Of a stretch of 64,000 nucleotides of DNA, positions 24,217 to 36,588 are shown in pieces. Within the stretch, counting starts at the first letter, position 1. Every line of letters starts with the position of its first letter. The DNA comes from Archegozetes longisetosus. Lineage: Eukaryota; Arthropoda; Arachnida; Sarcoptiformes; Trhypochthoniidae. The notes under the pieces were generated by a model, which was not told where the DNA came from, did no database searches, and saw nothing but the letters and a program-made list of their open reading frames with translations. The position numbers and the translations under genes were made by a program. The stretch covers positions 11,832,220 through 11,896,219 of the forward strand of contig JAEMBT020000001.1 of assembly GCA_018873245.2 (NCBI GenBank), in the 5' to 3' direction.

Positions 24217-24223
24217 TTATATA
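24217..24223 (-). promoter_or_regulatory. TATA box for the GH48 gene
   Basis: The minus strand reads GGTATATAAGG across 24215-24225, a strong TATA element about 200 bases before the ATG. That leaves room for a leader with the small intron. Confidence 0.55.
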
Positions 24224-24249
24224 CCTTTGAATTATAATAAGACGTGATT

Positions 24250-27200
24250 AAACACATCCTATAAGATTAATATTTGAAGGTAATAATAGATTTAATCTGA
24301 TATAATTTCAACAATAGAGTACTAAATTACCTTAAGTTTTATTTCCATCAAATTATATTTGTTATTCATCGTTTTACATTATCGAGAACAAATCGGGATA
24401 ATAGCAAATAAGGTTTAGACTACTATTTGGTATTTAAAATTACGAAACTGATTTGAGATGGCTATTGTGATTTCAAAATAGGATTTGAAATTAGAACATA
24501 TGTTTTATGGGACGTCCTCTAAATTGATTTTCTGATAGGGAGAAACAGTTATAATCAAATAAAGGAGGATTCGGTGGCTCCATAGAAAATTGCCCTGAGA
24601 CACCGATTTCTCTTAAATTTTTTATTCAAAAATAACACTAAAAATGAATATATATTTGTGCTTATCACCTTGAGATTGGACGCGCCTGAGCGCTGCAACA
24701 AATTTCAGAAGTTTGAATTTCAAATTTTTATTGTAAGAAAACTGTTAGAGATATTTTGAAAATTATTTCACTAAAACTTAAAGTTTGAATACAAGTTTAT
24801 GAGGAAAAAATATCGTAAATTTTTCATTATTAAGAAAGTTGTAAAGATAATAAAATTTCGAAATTTTATTTGTACATGTTACCCCGAAACAGCTAGCTTG
24901 AGGGTTTTTCCTAAAATACAACTTTATCTAAAGAAGCTTTGGTTAAAAGGAAAAGCTAGCTCTTTTGGGGTAACATGTTGAAAAAATACAAAAACCAAAA
25001 ATTCAATTTTTATTCATTTTCAAATTATTTTGAATATGTTTAAAATAACTATTGTTAAAAAAATTTAAACCTCATCATTATTATAGGATTTTTATTGAGT
25101 TTTGAAATCATATTTATTACATACTGCTTGAATAAACTATAGTCAGGTTCTCAAATAAAACATATTAAAGGAGGGGTAGGAATAAGCGTTCTAATGGATT
25201 GATTTTGATCAAACTCAGTATACTTATACTGATATGTGTATTATTATATATACATGTGTACAATTGCAAATACATTACACCGACTAGTTTTTTGTCAATA
25301 TTATTTTTGCCTATAGAGTCCCCAAAAGTTTTTTGTTTTATGTAGGGGAGATGTTACTCTATAATTACATAGAAAAAATTCTTTGGGGAATCTATGGGCA
25401 AAGATAAAGATTTCGAAATTTTCACTTTTTCATGAAATATATTTGTACGTATAGTACTGGTTTCGAAATGTTCATATATTGTTTAGAATCAATTTTTACT
25501 CATATTTGCATTGGTTTGGTGTTTACATCTTGTCCCGTTTCGCTGAAATAGTTTTCCGTATTTTAGATTATAACACTTTAAATCTCGCGCGAGGCGCGTA
25601 ATCGGGTCAAACCTTTAGTCCAACTTAATAGTTGGAGATGGACTATAACTATATTGATTTTGATCAAAATCACTCGATCGGCAAGTTTTCAGTGTTTATT
25701 CCATCCTTTATCTAAGACTCATCAGTCAAGAGTGTCAACTTTGCAATGAAATATGCTGAGTTTGAAACTTCTTAACATAAAAATGTTGTCAAGCTTCCTT
25801 ATTAATCTTTTCATTAATTAAAATTTTTCATTTGCAAAAAATCATATTCTTTTTCATCTGTATTCAGCTAAAACTCGATTTTTCATATCTATTTTGTTAA
25901 TGTTTTTAAAATAATTGCACAAAAACAACAATAGATACGATAAAATTCAATTTTATTGCATTATAAATAAGTTCAATTGGTTTTTTCCCCATGTTTTAAA
26001 AAAATTATTTTATCCATTTTTGAGGAGAGGGCCAATGTTATAATGGAATCCTTCTTTAAACAGTTGTTACCTACCAAAGAGTTATTATATCTTAAATGTT
26101 GTGTTCAATTTGTTTTTCATTTGATAAACACTCAAAAACACTTTTTAATAAATGATAATAATTTATGAGTTTAGACAGTAGTTCAAGTTTCGTAACATTA
26201 CTTGAGTTTTACTGTAAAGTTTCAATTACCTAATTTTCAAAGGGAGACCAGAAGAATAGTTTCAAAAGATTATTAAAGTTTCAAAGAAATTGAGTTTTAA
26301 TAGTAATAACAATCAGAATAATTTTTATTTATTCATAACACTTTGAGAAAAATTTTAGTTAAAACTAAAACTTTTGATAAGAAATTTATTTAGAACTTTA
26401 CATAAATAGTGATAAACGCAAGCTAACTTTGAGCTACGCTTTTCTTAAAGTTCAGTTCAAGTTCAAGAGACATTATTCGAATAGATACTACTTAATAGTA
26501 GGTCTATTTTTGGTTGTTTAAACTTGTTTACCATTATTTTAAAAATTAAAACAATATTTCAATTAATAGTTTATATAAAGTAGTGAATGCTCTGCATTTT
26601 TCTGTAGTCATACTAATCGGTAATTTTAAATGATATGCTCAGAAACTCAGCCTAGACTGTGGATTTCAGGCTTGAAGCATTACTATTAACACATTGCTGC
26701 TTATAAGAGTTGTTTTATAAATACTATGTATTAATATTGCATTGAACCAAACCTTACAATTAATTGAATAGTTTCATCTTTAATAAAGCTTTTTATAACT
26801 TTTACCTTAAATTCGTTGTTAAGAAATTTTTCTCTAATATCTCATGTTATAAACAATCATTTGGCATTTAGTTTTGTTGTGAAATGTTTACAACAATAGA
26901 TCTCAAAAGTAACCTTAATTGTCAATAAAGAGACTACTTCTAATCTTTTATTTACCCCACTTGCAGTAATCTTACTACTTTTTGTAGATATCTAACATCT
27001 GCTTTTTTTACCCCTACCCGTGAAACCAAACATAGGAATCGTAAAAACAAATATTTAGAAGATCCCTAAATCATATTCATTCTGTTCTTAGACTTCAAAA
27101 AATAGACGTTACTTTTGTATGTTATAAAGTTTCAAATTAGTTTGCAATTATTTTGTATTCCAATGTGTTTTATGTCTTAATAATGTGAACCACATTTAGC

Positions 27201-27949
27201 AATCCCTCTCAACCTGTGATCCTGACTCGGGATCTCAACAACAACAACTCTCAATAACAAAACTACAAAACAGCGACAACTCAATTGAATAGCCTCTAAG
27301 TGAAACAAACTCTTATAATACACCTAGTGATAGTTATGTGATCTAATATAGAAATTCTACGTTCAAATATAAGGCAGACCCAAGCTATATTCCTTAAATC
27401 ATCGATCAGTAACTTATTTCGTCTCAAGGGTCAAATTTAGATTATTGAGTGCAAATTAGACCAAGATAGCTAAAAATAAGCCGCCGAGCGATGCAATTTT
27501 TTGAGAAATATTGGAATAAAAATTTTTCCACATGTAGATGTATATGATGTCCTACAAGATAGTCGCTTTAATTTTTTCATAGAACAAATACCGTTTCATT
27601 CTTTATTATCTTCCTATCTATTATGCTGTTGACAAAGAATAAAACTCTGAATAATTTCATGACAACTTAATGGCAGTTTACAACTATTCAACATACTAAC
27701 TGTTCTGCACTTAAACCGAAATAGCTGCCAGGTTATTGTTTTGCTAGCATTTGGCTTCTCATCTGTACTGTAATCTTGATTTCATTTTAAGAGTATTTGT
27801 GAGACCTTAAAGTGCGTAAAAAACAGATTCATAAAATTAACTCACTGAATATTGCAAGAGATTTTGACTTCTTCTCTTTCTTCACTCTTAACCTCATTTC
27901 CCACAGATGAACATAAATCACAAGTAGGAACCAGACATAATCAGGATTA
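24250..27949. other. Intergenic, no gene seen
   Basis: AT-rich with only short meaningless frames. It contains the palindrome at 24872-24980. The words CTCGCGCGAGGCGCG near 25583 are an isolated GC-rich palindrome. Confidence 0.4.
24872..24980. repeat. Palindrome (hairpin) of about 110 bp
   Basis: GTACATGTTACCCCGAAACA with AGCTAGCTT on the left pairs with AAAGCTAGCTCTTTTGGGGT and AACATGTTG on the right, around a loop of about 45 bases. This is a very small foldback or a folded RNA. Nothing around it explains it. Confidence 0.5.
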
Positions 27950-28335
27950 AGGTACATTTACACGAGGCGATATTTATCGCACATCGCCTGCAATTTTTAT
28001 TTGAATCAGTTGCATTCAGGATTAGTCGCCGCAATTTTCTATTTAGACGATACAATTGATTAAATGAAATTTTTCTCTAGAATAACGGATCACTTTAAAG
28101 CATTGAACGCTGACTCAGTGAGTGCTCTGACAACAAAATTAAACGTAATTTTAACATCCAATCATATACGAAATTGCTGCAATTTTGTTGCAAAAGTAGA
28201 AACAGTAGCAACGCCCGCGCGATGTGTTTCATGCGATGTCCATCGCTTCAATTTTCCATTTACACGATGCAATAAATTGCAGCGACGAATATCGCATGCA
28301 ATGTGCGATGGATATCGCCTCGTGTAAATACACCT
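27950..28335. mobile_element. MITE with 3-bp TTA duplication (PIF/Harbinger-like)
   Basis: The ends AGGTACATTTACACGAGGCG and, reversed, AGGTGTATTTACACGAGGCG differ at only two of 20 positions. TTA lies on both sides (27947-27949, 28336-28338). Inside, TTTACACGATGCAA and TTTAGACGATACAA repeat the end motif. A 3-bp TTA site is typical of PIF/Harbinger. It sits between the GH48 and GH5 genes and has no coding. Confidence 0.75.
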
Positions 28336-29661
28336 TTAGTTATTCAAAAGTTTCCCACTCCCAACTATTGCCTAACAAAAATAACTCCTCTTTCTCTACT
28401 ATTGGTTAAAACTTGTTAAGCCTCTACCCTAAATTTGGGTCGAAATCTTCCTATAAGAGTGATCGACAAATATGTATTTGGGTCTTTAACCCCATATTAC
28501 CAAAATAAAGTAGCTCCTGTAGTTACAATAGTTGTGTTGTTGCGAAATTGTGCTGTGCTACGATTCTATGTTGCAATATCTTACATGTTAAGTCTCTGGG
28601 TAAAAGTCACAAAGTTATTGCCGTTAATTGTATGGAATTTGCAGAGCTCGTTAAGAATAAAAAATGTCCTATATATAAGATTTTCATGAAAAATATGAAA
28701 AACTTCAATCCTTGACTGTAATTTTCAGCCAAAAGTATTAGGTGAAAATCATTAGAATGCTGTGATGATGGATAAAGCTATTATACACTGAATAATTTAG
28801 TTGTGCATCATATAAAAGTGAGTCCGTTCGACACATTCAATATTATACTAATAGATTTAGAGATGAATACAATTACCATATTTTAGAATTTGAAATCTCG
28901 TCGTTTGTACTCCCAGAATTGAGAGATCTCATATCCAAACTTTAAATAGAGTGTAATTAGATTCAAGTTATTTTTCTTGAAACCCACCATAAATAAAATT
29001 ATATTCATTTATAGCATTAACAAATTGATAACATGGGATATATGAGGGTGTGAAAAGTCTTAAACAAAAATATTATAGTCCTGATATTAATCAGAAGATG
29101 ACTATTTATGAATTCTGACCTTTGTCTGTGAAAAAAATGTGAGGCTTGTTCATGGAATAGAGTTTATTTTCTATTCATTAAAAACAGTTATATTAACATT
29201 TTTTTTATGTCAATTGTGGTTTGGTCAGGTAATTGGATTTCACAAGTTTTTGGATTTATCAAATATTTTGAGCTAACTTGTGAAAAGATTTCAAGTATTG
29301 ACTTTATAGGGATTAAAATAACGAGAGATTAAAACTTTTGAAGTCACCAGTAGTCTAACTCTGGTCAATAACCTGTTTTATTGCATCTCTTACTCTTTAT
29401 ATACAAAATTTAATCAAATATCTTTTGTTCAATTCAAGAAGATAAATAGCAAACTTCAAATAAAGTTTTAATTTTTAAAGCTAAATACAATAAGTTTACA
29501 GACTTTTTTTTATAACATTTAAATTTTCAACCGGATTTTGTATCAGTATTAATGCTATCAGTATTCATTTCTGAATTGATTTACGTTGGGAAATTTACTG
29601 TAAAAATTAAATTTTTCTTCCACGGATAAATTAATATTCAAAATTGAATTTTTGCATCAAT
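28336..29661. other. Intergenic, no gene seen
   Basis: AT-rich. It forms the downstream flank of the minus-strand mannanase gene. No recognisable frame or repeat. Confidence 0.4.
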
Positions 29662-32421
29662 TCATGGACTATTGATATTAACTCCGGTGACACCATTGAT
29701 GGTCATATTTCTGATAGCACTCATGCCTTCATTTTGAGACTGCTGTGTGTCAGCACAATCTCCACTTTCATTATACTGCCAACTTTGGATACCTGAATAA
29801 CCTCTCTGATAACCCCATAGGAAATTAGCGGTGGCATTCTTGCTCTCACTGCAAGCGGTGGAGAACTCGCCAATAACTATAGGTTTGCCCAACAGATATT
29901 CAGTTGCATTCCGTTTCATAGGCGAGTAAGCACTGTATGCATTCTGCCACGTGTATGTGTGAATTGAGTAGAAATCAATGACACCTGTCAAAAGAATTTA
30001 TTTAGATTACAAGATAATACGAATAGCCACTTGACCTTTCCCATGTTCATTGTCATCAATTTATAAACATTTTCTAATTTTTAAAATTAAAACTCAAATA
30101 CAATTTTTTCAAAGATTCAACTATTGATGTTTCGATGTTTCACCTTTAGGTTTTTCATTTCAGTTATGCTTCGATTTCGCTTTTAAGAAATATTTTAGTT
30201 TCAATTGTGTTATAATTTCGTTTTTCGTGTCTTTATTTAATTTTTATTGTATTTCGATTTTTAATTTCTTACTAAGTTAATGTTATTTTGAACGCAAAAT
30301 TAAAAAGTATTTTTCAATACAAGAAAAACAACGCTTTTATAGTGAGAAATCTTATTTAAAAATTCAGAATTATTAAACGAGCTATTTAAAGAAAGTTGGG
30401 AGTAATCAGATATTCGTAATAATTTCTGTAAAACAATAATTTCTTTTTCCTATGTTTTGTACCAAATGCTTATTCAATTTGAGACTCCGTGAATGAGTCA
30501 TTAAATTTCTCTATTCAAATGAGAGTTCATTACGGTATTTAATTCAATTCATTTCGCTTTATAAAAATCAATTTCAATCCGCTTTAAAGAAAACTTTTAT
30601 TTCACTTGTATTTCGATTTCGACTGCGATCGACAATCGATTTCGATTGTGATGTTCATAAGTATTTTGGGTTCAAGTAATAGTGAGGGCTTCTAATATGA
30701 ATTCCTCTTACTAACATTTGTTATTATCAGATCACTCGGTATTTTACGTCAAGCTTATGAATAATTTGTTTGAAGATTGAGCTACTGTTTAAAACTCACC
30801 CTACATTACGTTAAAAAGTCTATATAAATTAATTGGTAGAACCGTAGTATCGATAATGGTATTTGTAAAACATTAGTATATTTAAATTTAAAATTGCTTA
30901 CCATTAATTTTATTACCGGCTGCAACGAGACACGCATCTTTATAGTAATTGAAGCAATAACTACAGACATCAGTAGACGACCTCTCACTCCAAGAGCCCT
31001 GAGTTACCAATACTTTAGGGTCAGCAGTTTTGATTTTAGCTATGTGTTGATTTACGACATTCAAAACTTGCTTCATACTCAACCAAGTCTGGGCCCAATT
31101 GGCCCCAGAATTGGTCAGCTTGTTCGTATCAAAGCATGGATTGCTATCAGTTGTGCCGGTCATTATAGAACCTATGGTTGTATAATTATTGATTGTTTAA
31201 TAATTATTAACTTTAAGGAACTATTCAACCTTCTGGTTCATTGATTGCTTCATAGGCAGCTAACGCTTTCTTGTTCTTTAAACCAGTCACCAATGGTGTT
31301 AGGAAGTTGTCAAAATATCGTTGGAGTTTTGAATCATCCCAAAAGAGATTTATTGTATTTTGTTGTGGTTTTGTTGCCAGATTCCAAAGAGTTAGGATCA
31401 CAAAGACGTTTTTAGTGGCTGCAAAGTCTAACAATGAGCTAAGATCTGTGATCATATTTTGAACATCAGTTCCCAGTGCATAACCATATTGATCCCATTT
31501 CTAGAATTCAAAATTATCAGTAATTTCTTCTTTATCAGTAATATTGATTTAGTCTCTTGTTCGCAGAATCATGCATCAACTCAAGGCTTACAAAATTACT
31601 ATTAAAGCTTAAGATCGTGTCCACATTGATTGAATCTCGGAGTCTTGGATTTAAACTTTAAATTTATAGTGAGTTCTTTGATAAAGTTAGAATTAAACTC
31701 ATTTTTAGTAATTAGTATGTTGTTTTGACTGAAAATTTGCAAAATTCAGCAAAATAGAATAAACTGCAGAAAGCAATAGAATTAAAAACTGAAGCTCGAG
31801 CTGAAGGCTCGAGATGACCGCCCAATTCTTAGAACTTAATCCATGTAAGACAATTATCATTTTTATATTTGAAACACATGTGCATTTTTTTACAAACAAA
31901 TAATGAAGATTTAGCTTAGAAGAGATATAAATCTATCAATAATTATTAAGTATTGGAGATGAGTGTGAAAAAAGTTGTTAATATTTACTTGAGCTCCGCC
32001 TAAACTTTTATTTAAACAAAAAATTATAAATTTCCGAAAAGCTATTAATGTAATTTGAAGTTTGAGAGAAGTTTACAAATGATTTTCTCATTAACAGCTT
32101 TCTCAAAGGAATCAGATAAGATAACTAAAAAATTACCGGAGAATATTGACCGTCTGCGTGAATCCATACTCTAATTGCATTTCCGCCTGCATTCGACACA
32201 TTTGTTATATAGCTTTGATAATGAGTCTTCACATCGACATTACTGTAATACGAATTGGTTGAATCTCCACCAAAATCCATACCGTAGTAATACCAAGCTA
32301 TGTTGGCTCCGGAGAGGAATACTTTCTGATTACCGAAAGAGAAGCCATTATTCTGAACGGTCAGAAAACTGCCGAAAACTATGGGTAAAAAACTTATACA
32401 AATTATAAATAATTGACTCAT
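29662..32421 (-). CDS. Mannan endo-1,4-beta-mannosidase, GH5 (subfamily 10-like), secreted
   Basis: Four minus-strand exons join in frame: 32421-32137, 31500-31230, 31171-30902 and 29984-29662, giving 382 residues. Introns are 636, 58 and 917 nt, all GT-AG. MSQLFIICISFLPIVFG is a clear signal peptide. The (beta/alpha)8 barrel shows AIRVWIHADGQYSPKWDQYG, the acid/base Glu183 in AINEPEG and the nucleophile Glu315 in PIVIGEFS. The segments resemble animal GH5_10 mannanases of molluscs and annelids. These cut beta-mannan in plant walls and algae. I chose the second ATG (32421). A longer frame starts at 32457, but the TATA box at 32465-32470 would place the transcript start after it. A decayed copy of the last exon lies at 35200-35330. 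Confidence 0.9.
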
Positions 32422-32464
32422 GACTTTAAAAGCTATTATGTAGTGTAAAGTTCTCATCGAAGAA

Positions 32465-32470
32465 TTTATA
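32465..32470 (-). promoter_or_regulatory. TATA box for the mannanase gene
   Basis: The minus strand reads AGATATAAATTC. With a start about 30 bases downstream (near 32436-32440) the leader would be under 20 bases and the first usable ATG is at 32421. Confidence 0.5.
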
Positions 32471-32860
32471 TCTGACTGAAACAGATTTTGATGACGTTGT
32501 CGACTACTTTCTATAATGCTTTCGAGTGTTACTAAAAATTTCTGTTAGAACTTTTCGCAAGTAACTTGTGTAACTTAAAAACATGATCCAGAATAAAATC
32601 CATGATATTTTTCGTGGAAAGAGATGTCGACATGCATTAATTAAATGAAAGTATATATGTATAATCGGAATTTGTTCGAAGATTTAATAGCTACATTGTG
32701 AAATGTTTTTGGTGGTGAGTTCAAGTTTAAATCAAGTTAATGTTGATGATAATGATATGACTAAATAGGCACTCATATTTATTGGCCATTTGGTTATGCA
32801 ACATATGTTTTAATAAAGTAAATATTATATTGAAAATTTTAGCTCATCATATTTCACATA

Positions 32861-33915
32861 CAGGGTTTGCCAAAATGCATGTAGCGAAAGTTCTTGTTAA
32901 TAGCTCTCTAAATATTTATCAAATTGTCTTTAAACTTTTGGATATTAATGCACATGTATGGAAGATTGTTTTATACACATTAATGTTCGTTGCATTCAAT
33001 GTTGAAAAATAGCGAAATATATTGTCAATGGAAGAATATACATCACGACAAAAATTCTGGAAAATGTGTCAAGTTTTAAATGAATATTATAAAATTTTGA
33101 CCTCAAATTTATCATACGAATGCATTTGATTCTAACTATTACAACTAAAAAGAAATAACAATTGAATTCGATCTCCCTCTGCAGCTATACACTTTTCAAT
33201 ACTTTCTTTCATACTTTTGTTAAATGACTCCTATACCTCTAATTATAACTTGTCCCATATTTGGTTTATTTTCGTGGCCCACAGTTAAAATTTTCTTGGT
33301 TCTTCTTTCTCAACCATATCTTTTATTATTCCCCTTAAGTGTTGAATCGGGTTTAGGTCAAAAATAATCAATTCTCAAAATATGCCATGGGTTTCCGGAA
33401 TATTTTGTCGTAAGGATTATTATGGCGAAGGAGTATTACAAGAATGGCGAGCATCCAGATCAAGTTCGAAGATCATTTACAACCCCTTTCAAGGTGAAAG
33501 ATGGTCCTGACAGGAATACAGCGAGGCGATTGATCGATAAATTTGAAAAATTAGATTAAGTTGCTGATGACCACTCATTGATTGGGCAGCATACTCACCT
33601 GACTTGAACCCATGAAATTTCTTTTGTGGGGCTACATCAAGGATAAAGTCTACTTTAATAAGCCAAGGACTTCAGATGACTTGAAAATTGCAGTCGGAAA
33701 CTAAATCAACACAATTTCAGTTGATAAGTTGCAAGATGTGATCAACAATTTTGTTCTTTAGATTCACCATATCATTGCAAGAAGGGCCATATATTGAACA
33801 TATTGTCATGTAACCTCCATGAGATACTGTTTAATATACAGTTAACCTTTTTTTATAGTGTATATTTTTGAGAAAAATAAATTTATTTTTGCTGCATACA
33901 TTTTTGCGAGCCTCG
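32861..33915 (+). mobile_element. Mariner-like element, internally deleted, containing a nested Tc1 MITE
   Basis: The inverted ends CAGGGTTTGCCAAAATGCAT and, reversed, CGAGGCTCGCAAAAATGTAT are flanked by TA. It keeps two coding pieces. One is an N-terminal helix-turn-helix (ATG 33422: MAKEYYKNGEHPDQVRRSF, ...RRLIDKFEK). The other is a C-terminal piece with PDLNP-like FLWGYIKDKVYFNKP from about 33590, broken by stops. The catalytic middle is deleted. The MITE at 33041-33417 lies inside it and is younger. Confidence 0.7.
33041..33417 (-). mobile_element. Tc1-derived MITE, copy 3
   Basis: Same family as 533-914, with ends CATCACGACAAAAATTCTGG and TTTCCGGAATATTTTGTCG and TA on both sides. It is inserted inside the mariner-like deletion element. 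Confidence 0.75.
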
Positions 33916-34328
33916 TATCAATCTAATTAAAGTTGTGAAATCGATTTATGTGTCAAATAAAATTGATTAATTATATTGATGTGAATTCGCCCTCTCCTTC
34001 TGTTTTTGATAAATATGCGATCAATTCGTGAGTTAAAATATACGCTTATATATAAAAAATTAAAACTGAATGAGTTAGCTAATTCTTTTCCTAAAAAATG
34101 TTTTCGTACATTAGTTGTAATAAACACATTTTATTTGAAATAAACTGGCAGCTAAATAAATAAATCGAAATAAGTGTTTACAAAATAACAGTTGTCTCTT
34201 GTTAATACCTATTTTAAAGTTATTTCTTGTAAAGCATTTTTTATCATCCTGTTAGTTCTTAAGGCTATAGTTCTAAATTATGATAGATGTTATTTTATTT
34301 GAGGAGATATATTCCGCACATATGTTAG

Positions 34329-34869
34329 TAGAGATGGACATTTTAGCGAGCTAACCTTTAGCCTGTTAGACTAGCTGAGCTAAGCTTAAAAGCTAAAGCT
34401 AAAAGAATTTGCTTAGGCTAAAGTAAAGGCTATGAGGTTCTTAGCGGATTAAGGCTAAGAGCTAAAGATTGAGTTAATCTGGTTAACCTCTTAGTTTTCT
34501 ACATATCAATTTTCAAACAAATATCATATTTTTATTGCGTTGATGAAAGTTATGTTTAAAATGATAAACACTGTCTTATATGATTAATATTTTTTGATAT
34601 CAATAATTTCAACTTTAAGTAATTATAGGTTTAATATTTGATTGATTTGCATTTAAAAATATAACGTTATATATTTATAGTTGTTAATTGTTAATCTAAA
34701 TGTTAGAACTGAAGTTAAGAGGCTAACCTGAGGCTAACTTTGGGTTAGCTCGAGCTAAGCTAAAGTCAAGAATAGCAGACTAAAAGCTAAGGTTAAGGCT
34801 AAAATTTTAAGAGAGTTAAGGCTAAGAGCTAAACATTAGTCTTGAGTTTTAGCCTCTTGTCCATCACTA
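34329..34869. mobile_element. hAT-type MITE, 541 bp, with arrays of GCTAA motifs and perfect 8-bp duplication
   Basis: The ends are TAGAGATGGACA and TGTCCATCACTA, and direct repeats TATGTTAG flank it at 34321-34328 and 34870-34877. Both arms are packed with the word GCTAAG/AGCTAA and its complement (TTAGCTCGAGCTAAGCTAA, GGCTAAGAGCTAAA), while the middle 200 bases have none. Such clustered subterminal motifs are the usual transposase-binding sites of hAT elements. Confidence 0.85.
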
Positions 34870-35203
34870 TATGTTAGAGATTTCTAAAAGAGGTTATGAT
34901 AAAATTGTGCAGTAAAAATATTGTTTATTTCTTAATACAACCAAAATATTATATTTGGCTAGTTTTGTCGTTCAGATAACTTATACTTGTTTAAATGTTC
35001 GACTAATTTAATTCTCCTCCAATTATTTTTTACAAAGTATTTTAATTAGGAACGATTAGTTAATTTTAAATTGATTTTGATATTTAATTTATCTTATCGT
35101 TGGTAGAAATCGTGTTTTCATTGCGAGAATCCTACTTACCAGAACAGCTGCCGTTCTAACTGTATAGTCGTCTAAGCATATCTGCAATGTCCACATCATA
35201 ATA

Positions 35204-35330
35204 TTATTCAAAATTATTGACCGCATGTTTGCTCTCATTGTAAACGGCCGCATATTCGCCGATAATAATAAGTTTATCGAAATGGAGCTCAAATGCATAA
35301 CTTTTGGGAGGAGTTTATGAATTAATTTAC
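35204..35330 (-). pseudogene. Decayed fragment of the mannanase last exon
   Basis: On the minus strand one frame reads SYAFELHFDKLIIIGEYAAV then YNESKHAVNNF. It aligns without gaps to the working gene's RNATEYLLGKPIVIGEFSTA then CSESKNATANF (positions 300-330), including the nucleophile Glu. Stops come directly before and after. No other exon was recognised. It lies on the same strand as the gene, 5 kb upstream of it, so it is probably a tandem duplicate that decayed. Confidence 0.65.
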
Positions 35331-35461
35331 GCGATCAGAATAATTTGCTTGATATAATCATTAAGTATTCTCAAACTTTTTAATGGTAAAGGAAGCATTT
35401 ATTTTCAATGACTCTATATCATTAAAGTATTAAAAGGCACTCAAAGTATAAATACAATAAC

Positions 35462-36429
35462 TAGAATTGTGCGAATCTAGTTATTAGTAATAGGTTATTT
35501 GGTTACTTAGCAAAATAACCGGTTACTGGTTACTCGGTTTTGCAAATGATTACTTTCTCAATTACTCTTAAAATTTTCCACAATTCTGATCGATTTGCTT
35601 TTTTGATTTAACGATTAACCTGTTTCAAATATCGTGTCGTAAGCAAACATTTTTCGTTTATAATACATGATTTTATTTTTATAATTAATAATTAAATGTT
35701 ACTATAGGTTACTATAATTAAAAGTAATACTAGCAAATTATATTATAATTGGTACATGGCATGATTACTTGAGTATCGAGTCTCAATCGAGAGGCACCTC
35801 GAGAGTCTAACGAGTCTTGAAAGATATCTCTTTGTTTAATTGATTTAATCCTAATAATTAGCTCTTAAATTTCACAATCTTTGGTTCATTTTATAGTTTT
35901 AATGTTGACAGAAGAAAAAAATTATATAGCTAGATTAGGAAATAAATATTTAATGAATAATTCTAAGTTTGAAGATTTATAAATCCTTAAAAATGTGTTT
36001 TATCAAAAATTTGATTCGTAAAAGGGTCAAAATAGATTTGTTAGATAAATTTGAAACTAAATTAAAAGCTTTTAATTATTGAATGGTTATTCAAGTTTAA
36101 TGTATTTTGTTGAATTTAAGTGAAAGCAAACAGTTAGCTATCCAATTTTTTCTCCTACATTATATAGAATCCAGGAATTCTCGAGTCTCGGAACTAAAAT
36201 TTTTTCGAGACTTAAGAAGTTCTTTTCACGAAAATACCATGCCCTAGTTATAATCTATAATTTTTAAATGATACTCAATTATACTATTCTATAATTAACT
36301 ATTTCGGCAGTTTAGTCTTAATAAGTAAATTTCTACAAAGTAACCGAAAAAGTAACCGAATAATCGATTAATTTGAGATTAACAGTAATCAAGTGGTTGC
36401 TCCATAGTAACTGAATCTGCACAACTCTA
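35462..36429. mobile_element. hAT-type element, 968 bp, with nested MITE
   Basis: The ends TAGAATTGTGCGAATCTAGT and, reversed, TAGAGTTGTGCAGATTCAGT are flanked by ACAATAAC (35454-35461) and ACAATAAG (36430-36437), a 7-of-8 duplication. Subterminal TAACCG/GGTTAC words repeat at both ends. It is split by the MITE at 35750-36246. Its right part recurs at 45640-45829. Confidence 0.75.
35750..36246. mobile_element. hAT-type MITE, family with CATGG...CCATG ends, copy A
   Basis: The ends are TGGTACATGGCATG and CATGCCCTA, flanked by ATTATAAT and GTTATAAT (7 of 8). The interior closely matches copies at 45200-45639 (same strand) and 48344-48798 (inverted), for example GATTAGGAAATAAATATTT. Near both ends the word CTCGAGTCTC repeats. 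Confidence 0.7.
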
Positions 36430-36588
36430 ACAATAAGTATATATAATGAGAATTAATGGGAGGAATTTCTTGTGAAAGTAAAACTTATTCTGAGATGATT
36501 AAGAAAGTTATTAGATCATTTGAATTTATCTTGAATTATAAACACGATTTGCTATTTTAATAATAGGGTTATTCTAATTTTTAGAATA

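Noticed and set aside
28064..28409. Overlapping plus-strand frames
   Set aside because: They lie largely within the TTA-flanked MITE and owe their length to its repeated ends.
34329..34869. A CRISPR-like or satellite array, because of the repeated GCTAA word
   Set aside because: The spacing is irregular, both orientations are mixed, and the exact 8-bp duplication shows it is a hAT MITE.
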